NCBI GenBank assembly: GCA_023388075.1
Contig: JAEWGX010000043.1
Location: 1-11,388, forward strand
Length of the DNA stretch: 11,388 bases
Direction of reading: 5' to 3'
From: Pseudomonadota bacterium
Lineage (GTDB): Bacteria; Pseudomonadota; Gammaproteobacteria; Burkholderiales; Burkholderiaceae_E
The position numbers and the translations under genes are program-made. Positions 1 to 5,524 of this stretch are shown here, piece after piece (the first letter of the stretch is position 1; each line of letters begins with the position of its first letter). The notes under the pieces are model-generated. The model saw nothing but the letters and a program-made list of their open reading frames with translations, ran no database searches and was not told where the DNA came from.

Positions 1-329
1 ACCCGGCGATCCTGCTGTTCTGCTGCATCGGGGCGTATTCGGTCAACAACAACACGTTCGACGTGTTCATGACCATTCCGTTCGCGATCCTGGGCTACGC
101 CTTCAAGAAGCTCGACTGCGAGCCGGCACCGCTGCTGCTCGGCTTCGTGCTGGGCAAGCTGATGGAGGAGTACCTGCGCCGGGCGCTGACCATCTCGCGC
201 GGCGACGCCACGGTGTTCTTCACCCGGCCGCTGTCACTGGTGCTGCTCATCATCGCGGCGGTGTTGCTGGTCCTGGTGTTCATGCCCGCCATCGCCAGGA
301 AGCGGGACGAGGCATTCCAGGAGGAGTGA
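1..329 (+). CDS. TctA-family tripartite tricarboxylate transporter, large membrane subunit (3' end)
   Basis: This is the last 108 codons of a gene that starts before the window; the frame begins at base 3 and the stop is TGA at 327-329. The family forms the large inner-membrane subunit of TTT transporters, which import carboxylates with a small membrane subunit (TctB) and a periplasmic binding protein (TctC). The tail shows the TctA signature: IGAYSVNNN, then a hydrophobic segment, APLLLGFVLGKLMEE, and LRRALTISRGD followed by a TRPLS motif. A final membrane helix (about the last 30 residues) ends in a short charged cytoplasmic tail. Family members are about 500 residues, so roughly the last fifth is visible. 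The substrate cannot be told from this part. TctB and TctC partners, if present, lie to the left. Nearby sugar-acid-type enzymes fit a carboxylate uptake role, which is inference. Confidence 0.9.
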   Translation, partial: PAILLFCCIGAYSVNNNTFDVFMTIPFAILGYAFKKLDCEPAPLLLGFVLGKLMEEYLRRALTISRGDATVFFTRPLSLVLLIIAAVLLVLVFMPAIARKRDEAFQEE

Positions 330-341
330 GCCGGAAAGGAA

Positions 342-385
342 GAAGGCGCCTTGGCGCCCGGAAATCCGGTCGCCAAGGCGCCTTC
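342..385. terminator. Hairpin between convergent genes, probable bidirectional terminator
   Basis: A perfect 15-bp inverted repeat pairs 342-356 with 371-385. Inside it a second CCGG/CCGG stem (358-361 with 366-369) closes on an AAAT loop. It lies 12 bp after the tctA stop and 18 bp after the minus-strand repeat-protein stop. On the minus strand the hairpin is followed by a T-rich TTCCTTTCC stretch; on the plus strand only a few T residues follow. A terminator acting mainly on the minus-strand gene, and possibly on both, is the simplest reading. Confidence 0.7.
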
Positions 386-403
386 GTTGGGCGAAAGGCC
401 CGG

Positions 404-712
404 TTACGCGACGAGATTCTGGGGAACGCCCTCGTCGGCGTTGAGCGCGACCAGGTTCTGCGGCACGCCCTCGTCGGCTTTCATTGCCACCAGATTCTGC
501 GGGACGCCTTCGTCGGCCTGCAGCGCGACCAGGTTCTGGGGAACGCCTTCGTCGGCTTTCAGTGCCACCAGATTCTGGGGAACGCCCTCGTCGGCTTGCA
601 GCGCGACGAAGTTCTGCGGCACGCCCTCATCCGAGTTCATATAGGCGGCGGACGCTCCGGCAGCCACGGAGGCTAGTACGGCAGCGGCGATCAGGGATTT
701 GCGGAAGTTCAT
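404..712 (-). CDS. Secreted small protein made of 13-residue tandem repeats, unknown function
   Basis: I do not recognise a named family. The 102-residue product starts with a clear Sec signal peptide: MNFRK, a hydrophobic Ala/Val-rich core, and a likely cut after the Ala-Ser-Ala near residue 22. The rest is almost entirely repeats with consensus DEGVPQNLVALxA, starting at residues 28, 41, 54, 67, 80 and 93, the last one cut short at the stop codon. Position 12 of the unit varies among Gln, Lys and Asn. The mature protein has no Cys and only about 80 residues. The ATG is supported by a GGAG-type ribosome site (GAAGGAG) about 7 bases upstream. Codon variation is mainly synonymous between units, so the gene is very probably real and translated. 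No processing enzyme, exporter or partner lies next to it. It could be a multi-copy peptide precursor, a surface or periplasmic repeat protein, or a disordered secreted protein; nothing here decides. Confidence 0.8.
   Translation of the reverse strand: MNFRKSLIAAAVLASVAAGASAAYMNSDEGVPQNFVALQADEGVPQNLVALKADEGVPQNLVALQADEGVPQNLVAMKADEGVPQNLVALNADEGVPQNLVA
407..631 (-). repeat. 39-bp in-frame tandem repeat, 5.8 copies
   Basis: Six consecutive 39-bp units (reading on the minus strand: 631-593, 592-554, 553-515, 514-476, 475-437 and a partial 436-407) encode the peptide repeats of the small secreted protein. Units alternate between two sequence types: units 2 and 4 share an AATCTGGTGGC core, while units 3 and 5 share AACCTGGTCGC. 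This suggests growth by duplication of 78-bp pairs. The last unit stops after ten codons. Confidence 0.9.
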
Positions 713-778
713 GATTGGGCTCCTTCACGATTCGTTGGTGGTCGCTGTCTTGGCTCTTGTGCGCTACAGCATGACTAC

Positions 779-807
779 AATGTACGAGCCCTCTCGTATG
801 GAATAAA
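779..807 (-). promoter_or_regulatory. Candidate sigma-70 promoter of the repeat-protein gene
   Basis: On the minus strand a -35-like TTTATT (807-802) and a -10-like TACATT (784-779) are spaced by 17 bases. They would start a transcript near 772, giving a leader of about 60 bases before the ATG at 712. Both boxes are imperfect. The site lies beside an AT-rich stretch in otherwise GC-rich DNA, which supports a regulatory role. Confidence 0.35.
783..798. promoter_or_regulatory. Palindromic operator-like site in the repeat-gene promoter
   Basis: TACGAG-N4-CTCGTA is a perfect inverted repeat with 6-bp arms. On the minus strand it fills most of the spacer between the candidate -35 and -10 boxes and overlaps the first two bases of the -10. 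A dimeric transcription factor bound here would block or remodel polymerase access. The regulator is unknown and no regulator gene is in the window. Confidence 0.35.
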
Positions 808-919
808 TGGGATCAAACAGCAAAGACTGTTTCACCCATATCAATAATATCCGCTTACTCCCAGCGTCCAATGAGGTTGGCAGCCCTGCCTTCGGATGCG
901 GCCTCGCAGCAAAAATGCT

Positions 920-1576
920 TCAGGCCACCGGGAAACGGCGGCGCAGATCGCTCACCTGCTCCCCCGTCAGGCAACGGCACGGCTGGCCGCGCAGCATGAG
1001 GAAGAGGCGCGCGGTGGCCTCGAGCTCCTCGACGGCGTCGCAGGCGGCCGACAGGTCGCTGCCGGCGACGACCGGGCCGTGGTTGGCCAGCAGCAGCGCG
1101 TGATGACGCCCGGCAAAACCCCTTACCGCGTCCGCCAGATCGTGGTCACCCGGAGGAAAGTACGGCACAAGCGGCAGCGTTCCGATTCGCATGACGTAGT
1201 ACGCGGTGAGGGGCGGAAGCACGTCGGCCGGATCCACGTCGGCAAGCACCGAGGCGGCCACCGAGTGGGTGGAGTGCAGGTGGACCACGGCGCCGGCGGA
1301 GGCGCGCTCCTGGTACATCGCCAGGTGCAGGAAGGCTTCCTTGGAGGGCGGATCGCCGGCCACCACGCGTCCCGCCGCATCCAGCCGCGTGATGCGCGCG
1401 GGATCCAGCGAGCCGAAGCTCGAGCCCGTCGGCGTGACCAGCAGCTCGTCGCCGAGGCGCACGCTGATGTTCCCGGTACTGCCATGGGTGAGCCCGCGAT
1501 CGAACAGTGATCGGGCGACTCGCGCGATCGCATCGCGAGCGCGGTTCTCCTCGTCGTGAATGATGCTCGTACCCAA
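920..1576 (-). CDS. otnC: Class II aldolase/decarboxylase, OtnC (YgbL)-type
   Basis: This 218-residue cytoplasmic enzyme resembles 3-oxo-tetronate 4-phosphate decarboxylase (OtnC, formerly YgbL), which yields dihydroxyacetone phosphate and CO2. Class II aldolase features are in place: GSTGNISVR (32-40), VTPTGSS, the PSKE motif with E80, the metal-binding HLHST pair H99 and H101, and H166 in ANHGP. The VMRIG..PLVPY...GD stretch (128-144) is typical of the YgbL branch. The reading frame stays open into the neighbouring gene, but homology begins near residue 10. I therefore choose the TTG at 1576, which has a strong GGAGGAGGG site 9 bases upstream; no ATG fits. The usual partners (OtnK kinase, OtnI isomerase, LtnD/Dtn dehydrogenase) are not adjacent, apart from a possible dehydrogenase at 2524. 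It could instead act on another aldol or keto-acid phosphate. Family confidence is high; the exact reaction is less sure. Confidence 0.82.
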   Translation of the reverse strand: MGTSIIHDEENRARDAIARVARSLFDRGLTHGSTGNISVRLGDELLVTPTGSSFGSLDPARITRLDAAGRVVAGDPPSKEAFLHLAMYQERASAGAVVHLHSTHSVAASVLADVDPADVLPPLTAYYVMRIGTLPLVPYFPPGDHDLADAVRGFAGRHHALLLANHGPVVAGSDLSAACDAVEELEATARLFLMLRGQPCRCLTGEQVSDLRRRFPVA

Positions 1577-1585
1577 GGCGCGCCA

Positions 1586-1594
1586 CCCTCCTCC
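1586..1594 (-). promoter_or_regulatory. Strong ribosome binding site fixing the otnC TTG start
   Basis: GGAGGAGGG on the minus strand ends 9 bases before TTG at 1576-1574. It is the best Shine-Dalgarno sequence in the window and is the main reason to accept a TTG start for the aldolase gene. Its edge abuts the TATACT box of the opposite gene. Confidence 0.65.
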
Positions 1595-1600
1595 TATACT
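1595..1600 (+). promoter_or_regulatory. -10 box suggesting a leaderless transcript for the HAD gene
   Basis: TATACT matches the sigma-70 -10 consensus at five of six positions and lies exactly 6 bases before the ATG at 1607. A start 7 bases after the box would place the first base of the mRNA on the ATG. No Shine-Dalgarno sequence precedes this ATG. No good -35 is seen 16-18 bases upstream, so the promoter call is tentative. Confidence 0.4.
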
Positions 1601-1606
1601 CCCGGC

Positions 1607-2311
1607 ATGGTAAGAGTTCTCGCCTTCGATGTGTTCGGCACCGTGGTGGACTGGCACGGGTCCATCGTTCGCCACGTGCAGCGCATCGGGCTCGACGTGG
1701 AGCCGAACGAGTTCGCGCTGGCCTGGCGCGCGGGATATGCGCCGGCGATGGAGAAGGTCCGCTCCGGCCAGCTCGGCTGGAAGCGGATAGACGAGCTGCA
1801 CCGCATGATCCTCGACGAGATCGTGGACCGCTTCGGTCTCGACCTCGACGATGCGGCCCGCACCCGCCTCAACCTGATCTGGCACCACCTCGACCCCTGG
1901 CCGGACTCGGCGCCCGGCCTGTGGCGGCTCAAGGCCTCGTTCACCATCTGCACGCTCTCGAACGGCAACATCGGCCTGCTCACGGACATGGCGAAGCATG
2001 CGGCCCTGCCGTGGGATTGCATCCTCTCGGCCGAGGTGTTCCGTCACTACAAGCCGGATCCGCAGACCTACCTGGGCGTCTGCGATGTCTTCGGGGTGAA
2101 GCCCGAGGAGATGCTGATGGTCGCCGCGCACAAGAGCGACCTGGAGGCGGCGAGCGCCTGTGGCTGCCGCACGGCGTACATCGAGCGGCCATACGAGTTC
2201 GGCACCAGCCCCGAGGCGCTCGCGCGCAAGGATCTCGCGCGCGACCCACGCTTCGACTACCACGCGGTCGACATCCGCGATCTCGCCCGGCAGCTCGTTC
2301 CCGGCGGATGA
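1607..2311 (+). CDS. HAD-superfamily hydrolase, haloacid dehalogenase type II-like
   Basis: This 234-residue cytoplasmic hydrolase has the HAD motifs in order: FDVFGTVVDW with nucleophile D8 and T12, WRAGY with R41 (a 2-haloacid dehalogenase position), TLSNGN with S118 and N119, FRHYKPDP with K149, and VAAHKSDLEAA with D178. The type II L-2-haloacid dehalogenase family replaces the halogen of a 2-haloacid with hydroxyl through an aspartyl ester. The residue aligned with the family's helper Asn in motif IV appears to be His (H175), and the preceding Ser appears to be Ala. Dehalogenase activity is thus not assured; a phosphatase or other hydrolase is possible. The frame is open upstream to 1556, but homology begins at MVRVLAFD, so I use the ATG at 1607. 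It is divergent from the aldolase gene with a 30-bp gap. Length matches the family. Confidence 0.85.
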   Translation: MVRVLAFDVFGTVVDWHGSIVRHVQRIGLDVEPNEFALAWRAGYAPAMEKVRSGQLGWKRIDELHRMILDEIVDRFGLDLDDAARTRLNLIWHHLDPWPDSAPGLWRLKASFTICTLSNGNIGLLTDMAKHAALPWDCILSAEVFRHYKPDPQTYLGVCDVFGVKPEEMLMVAAHKSDLEAASACGCRTAYIERPYEFGTSPEALARKDLARDPRFDYHAVDIRDLARQLVPGG

Positions 2312-2316
2312 TGCGT

Positions 2317-2336
2317 ATCCCGGCTCGCGCCGGGAT
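2317..2336. repeat. REP-like palindrome or weak terminator after the HAD gene
   Basis: ATCCCGGC-TCGC-GCCGGGAT is a perfect 8-bp stem with a 4-base loop, 5 bases after the HAD stop codon. No T-tract follows on the plus strand, so intrinsic termination would be poor. Its form resembles dispersed extragenic palindromes common in GC-rich proteobacteria. Only one copy was noticed in this window. Confidence 0.45.
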
Positions 2337-2413
2337 GAAGCCGTCCGCGAAGCCGCCCGCCTCCCTTTCCGGCCTGCGACGGCCGCCCGCGACGGCCTGC
2401 CCGGCATGATCGC

Positions 2414-2419
2414 TACAAT
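2414..2419 (+). promoter_or_regulatory. Candidate -10 box for the oxidoreductase gene
   Basis: TACAAT is a good -10 box, about 105 bases before the ATG at 2524. No clear -35 is seen 17 bases upstream. The implied leader of roughly 98 bases is GC-rich and contains small palindromes: CCCC-TC-GGGG at 2421-2430, and CCCCGC pairing with GCGGGG over 2453-2467. Confidence 0.35.
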
Positions 2420-2523
2420 CCCCCTCGGGGCAACGCCCGCCGCCTCGGGCTTCCCCGCCCCGCGGGGCAGCCATTGCCGGGCCCCCGAGATCCCCCTGAA
2501 GCAACCCTCATCTGGAGAACGCC

Positions 2524-3447
2524 ATGACCGCGCGCAGCTACGACCCCGTCCCCTCGCAGAAAGTCGCCTTCATCGGGCTGGGGGTCATGGGGGGGCCGAT
2601 GGCGCGGCACCTGCTCAAGGCCGGCCATGACGTCACTGTCTACAACCGGACCGCGTCGAAGGCCGAAGCGTGGGTCAAGGAGAATGCCTCCGGCGACGCA
2701 GCCTCCCGCGGACGCAGCGCCCCCACGCCGCGGCAGGCCGCCACCGGCGCGCAGATCGTCTTCTGCTGCGTCGGCAACGACGAGGACCTGCGCAGCGTCG
2801 TGCTGGGCCCGGACGGCGCCTTCGCCGGCATGACCAAGGGCGCGGTGTTCGTCGATCACACCACGGCGTCGGCCAATATCGCCCGCGAGCTCGGCAAGGC
2901 GGCAGAGGGGTCGGGCATCGGCTTCATCGATGCGCCGGTCTCCGGCGGCCAGGCCGGCGCCGAGAACGGACACCTCACTGTCATGTGCGGCGGCGACCAG
3001 GCCACCTTCGATCGCATTCGCCCGGTGGCCATGGCATTCTCCCGCGCCTGCACGCTGATCGGCCCGACCGGTTCGGGGCAGCTCGCGAAGATGGTCAACC
3101 AGATCTGCATCGCCGGACTGGTGCAGGGCCTGTCCGAGGGTATCAACTTCGGCCTCGCCTCCGGCCTGGACATGAAGCTGGTGCTCGAGGTGATCGGCAA
3201 GGGCGCGGCCCAGTCCTGGCAGATGGACAACCGTGGCAAGACGATGGTGGACGACCAGTTCGAGTTCGGCTTCGCGGTGGACTGGATGAGGAAGGACCTG
3301 GGCCTCTGCCTCGACGAGTCGCGGCGCAACAAGGCGCCGTTGCCGGTCACCGCGCTGGTCGATCAGTTCTACGGGGACGTTCAGGCGCTCGGCGGCAACC
3401 GCTGGGATACCTCGAGCCTGATCAAGCGGCTGCGCCGCGAGGGCTGA
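2524..3447 (+). CDS. NAD(P)-dependent oxidoreductase, 3-hydroxyisobutyrate dehydrogenase family
   Basis: This 307-residue cytoplasmic beta-hydroxyacid dehydrogenase has a Rossmann domain with GLGVMG (18-23) and a beta-2 end reading YNRT (40-43). R42 in that position suggests NADP(H) preference. The substrate-binding SGGQAGAENG motif (140-149) and the catalytic lysine K189 in LAKMVNQ follow, then the all-helical C-terminal domain including the SWQMDNRG stretch. The family oxidises or reduces short hydroxy-acids such as 3-hydroxyisobutyrate, tartronate semialdehyde, glyoxylate, succinic semialdehyde and L-threonate; the sequence alone does not choose. The ATG has GGAG 6 bases upstream. Its stop is 7 bp from the convergent tyrA stop, leaving no room for a terminator. 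Together with the OtnC-type enzyme it may serve hydroxy-acid breakdown, which is inference from proximity. Confidence 0.88.
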   Translation: MTARSYDPVPSQKVAFIGLGVMGGPMARHLLKAGHDVTVYNRTASKAEAWVKENASGDAASRGRSAPTPRQAATGAQIVFCCVGNDEDLRSVVLGPDGAFAGMTKGAVFVDHTTASANIARELGKAAEGSGIGFIDAPVSGGQAGAENGHLTVMCGGDQATFDRIRPVAMAFSRACTLIGPTGSGQLAKMVNQICIAGLVQGLSEGINFGLASGLDMKLVLEVIGKGAAQSWQMDNRGKTMVDDQFEFGFAVDWMRKDLGLCLDESRRNKAPLPVTALVDQFYGDVQALGGNRWDTSSLIKRLRREG

Positions 3448-3454
3448 GGCTGCG

Positions 3455-4315
3455 CTACTGGAACCCGCGCCGCCAGCGCGCGCCGGCTTCCAGCAGCGCG
3501 ACGAGCGCGTCGCGATCGCCGCGGCGCATGGCCGACTCGATCGCCTTCATCTCCTGACGGAACCGGGCCGCGGCGGCAAGCGCCGGCCCCACGTTGGAGA
3601 GCAGGATGTCCGCCCACAGCTCCGGCGACGAGGCCGCGGTCCGGGTGAGATCCGCCAGGCCCGGGCCGACCAGCGCCGCCGGCACGTCGTCGCGGCCGAC
3701 GGCGGCAGCGAGGCCGAAGGCGATCGCGTGGGGCCAGTGGGAGACCTGTGCATAGAGCCGGTCATGCTCGTCCGCGGGCAGCTGCATGACCCGGGCACCG
3801 ATTCGTTCCCAGATGGCGGCAAGGAGCGCGACCGCGTCCGCGTCATTCTCCGGCAGCGGACTGAGGACGACGGCGCGATCTTCGAAGAGCGAAGCGTCGG
3901 CCGCTTCGGGCCCTGAGCGCTCGCTTCCGGCTATCGGATGCGAAGGGACGAACCTTGCCACGTGCTGCCCCAGGCGCTCCCGCGCGACGCGCACCACCGG
4001 CATCTTGACGCTGGAGAGATCGGTGACGAGCATGCCGGCCCTCAGCGACGACGCGATTCGCTCCAGCAGGTCGCAGTTGGCGGAGACCGGTGCCGCGAGC
4101 ACCACCGTATCGCAGCCGGCCACGGCCGCCTCCGGTGAGGCCGCGATCTCGTCCACCAGCCCCAGGTCGCGCGCGCGCGCCGCATCGCCGGTGGAATAGC
4201 CCACGACGTCCAGGCACAGCCCGTGGCGCTTGAGCGCGGCGGCGAAGGAACCGCCGATCAGGCCGGTGCCGAGCAGCGCGACGCGCCCGAGGCCCCGAGC
4301 GGGCGTATCGGCCAT
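3455..4315 (-). CDS. tyrA: Prephenate/arogenate dehydrogenase (cyclohexadienyl dehydrogenase)
   Basis: TyrA oxidatively decarboxylates prephenate to 4-hydroxyphenylpyruvate, or arogenate to tyrosine, using NAD(P)+. The 286-residue protein has the dinucleotide fold GTGLIGGS (16-23), SSVK (101-104), the SHPIAGSE motif with probable catalytic H126 (125-132), and SHWPHAIAF (192-200) of the C-terminal helical domain. LTRTAASSPELW (223-234) carries a conserved Arg. The frame is open upstream, but ATG at 4315 fits: it overlaps the hisC stop as TGATG, a typical translational coupling arrangement. There is no chorismate mutase domain and no fused AroA domain; in Pseudomonas the homologue is fused to or followed by aroA. 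Here the neighbour is instead a convergent oxidoreductase. Whether prephenate or arogenate is preferred cannot be read from the sequence. Confidence 0.93.
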   Translation of the reverse strand: MADTPARGLGRVALLGTGLIGGSFAAALKRHGLCLDVVGYSTGDAARARDLGLVDEIAASPEAAVAGCDTVVLAAPVSANCDLLERIASSLRAGMLVTDLSSVKMPVVRVARERLGQHVARFVPSHPIAGSERSGPEAADASLFEDRAVVLSPLPENDADAVALLAAIWERIGARVMQLPADEHDRLYAQVSHWPHAIAFGLAAAVGRDDVPAALVGPGLADLTRTAASSPELWADILLSNVGPALAAAARFRQEMKAIESAMRRGDRDALVALLEAGARWRRGFQ

Positions 4316-5493
4316 CAGCCGGCCGCCCTGGCCTGGCTCGCCGGCCCGGCGGACAGGCCGTCGAGCGCCTTCTCCAGCGCGGCGAGCAGCGCGGCGTTCT
4401 CCTCGGGCAGGCCGACCGTGGCCCGCAGCCATTGCGGCAGTCCGTAGTTGCCTACCGGCCGGACGATGACGCCGGCGCGCAGCAGCCGCTCGAAGACGAC
4501 ATCCGCGGGCCCGACCTTGAACAGGATGAAGTTGCCATGGGACGGGACGAACTCGAGCCCGAGACGGCGCAGGCCGTCGCCGAGCTGCGCCAGTCCGTCG
4601 CGGTTGACCCGGTAGCTGCGCTCGAGGAACGCGGTATCACCGAGCGCGGCCACCGCCGCCGCCAGGGCGAGCGAGTTCACGTTGAACGGCTGGCGGACGC
4701 GGTTGATCAGCTCGGTGAGCGGCGGCTGCGCGACGAGGAATCCCACCCTCAGCCCCGCGAGCCCGTAGGCCTTCGAGAGCGTCCGCGACACGACCAGGTT
4801 CGGATGCTCGCGCACCCACGCGATGGAGTCGTAGCGCAGATCCGGGGGCAGGTATTCCGTGTAGGCCTCGTCGAGCACGACCGCCACGGTGGCCGGGACG
4901 CGACGCAGGAACGACTGCAGCTGCGCCGCACCGACGAAGGTGCCGGTCGGATTGTTCGGGTTCGCGATGAACACCACCCGCGTATCCGCGGTCACCGCGT
5001 CGGCCATCGCCTCGAGGTCGTGCCCGTACGCCACCGCCGGCACCACCACGGCCCGCGCGCCCAGCGCCTGCGCGGCCAGCGCGTAGACCGCGAAGGAATA
5101 CTCCGCATAGACGATCGACTGCCCCGGCGCGCACACCGCGCGGGCCACCAGCTCCAGCCCGTCGTTCGAGCCGTTCCCGAGCGAGATCCAATCGGGCGGC
5201 ACGCCGTGCCGGCGGCTGATGGCGGCCTTGAGCTCGAAGCCGTTGCCATCGGGATAGCGCGCCAGCTCGTCGAGCGCTCGCCCTACTGCCGCGCGGGCGC
5301 TCTCGGGCATGCCGAGCGGGTTCTCGTTGGAGGCGAGCTTGACGATCCGTGCCGGATCCAGCCCGTACTCGCGCGCCACCTCCTCGATCGGCTTGCCCGG
5401 ACGGTACGGCGCGATGGCCTTGACGTAGGCCGGTGCGCCGTCGACCGGGGAAGCGGCCTGGGTCGGATCTGTGGAAGCGGGTTTCGATGTCAT
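4315..5493 (-). CDS. hisC: HisC-like aminotransferase (histidinol-phosphate or aromatic)
   Basis: This is a PLP-dependent class I/II aminotransferase of 392 residues. It shows KLASNENPLG (52-61), Y80 before PDGNG, NPNNPTG (178-184), DEAYTEYL (208-215), the Schiff-base lysine K241 in SRTLSKAYGLAGLR (236-249), and a C-terminal arginine near 357 in WLRATVG. The APYRPGKPIEEVAREYGLDP block near the N-terminus is typical of the HisC2 branch. Placed between pheA and tyrA, it probably transaminates aromatic keto-acids and may also serve in histidine synthesis; in Pseudomonas the corresponding gene is hisC2. The first 20 or so residues (Thr/Ser/Pro/Ala-rich) are a poorly conserved extension. I chose ATG at 5493, although no Shine-Dalgarno sequence precedes it. 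It sits 31 bases after the pheA stop, so expression may depend on coupling. The open frame upstream lacks homology. Confidence 0.9.
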   Translation of the reverse strand: MTSKPASTDPTQAASPVDGAPAYVKAIAPYRPGKPIEEVAREYGLDPARIVKLASNENPLGMPESARAAVGRALDELARYPDGNGFELKAAISRRHGVPPDWISLGNGSNDGLELVARAVCAPGQSIVYAEYSFAVYALAAQALGARAVVVPAVAYGHDLEAMADAVTADTRVVFIANPNNPTGTFVGAAQLQSFLRRVPATVAVVLDEAYTEYLPPDLRYDSIAWVREHPNLVVSRTLSKAYGLAGLRVGFLVAQPPLTELINRVRQPFNVNSLALAAAVAALGDTAFLERSYRVNRDGLAQLGDGLRRLGLEFVPSHGNFILFKVGPADVVFERLLRAGVIVRPVGNYGLPQWLRATVGLPEENAALLAALEKALDGLSAGPASQARAAG

Positions 5494-5524
5494 GGCTGGA
5501 AGGGATGCGTCTTGGGGATGAGGG

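Noticed and set aside
407..631. Repeat array considered as a CRISPR array
   Set aside because: The 39-bp units are directly adjacent with no unique spacers, and they code for protein in frame.
326..676. Plus-strand open frames over the tandem repeat
   Set aside because: All frames of a repeat whose unit is a multiple of three stay open together. Only the minus-strand frame has a signal peptide, a ribosome site and synonymous codon variation.
879..890. Small GGCA/TGCC palindrome after the aldolase gene as a terminator
   Set aside because: The stem is only 4-5 bp and no T-tract follows.
1577..2407. N-terminal extension of the aldolase through the HAD gene
   Set aside because: The frame is open, but it is antisense to a real HAD gene and similarity to OtnC begins only near base 1550. 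The strong ribosome site supports TTG 1576.
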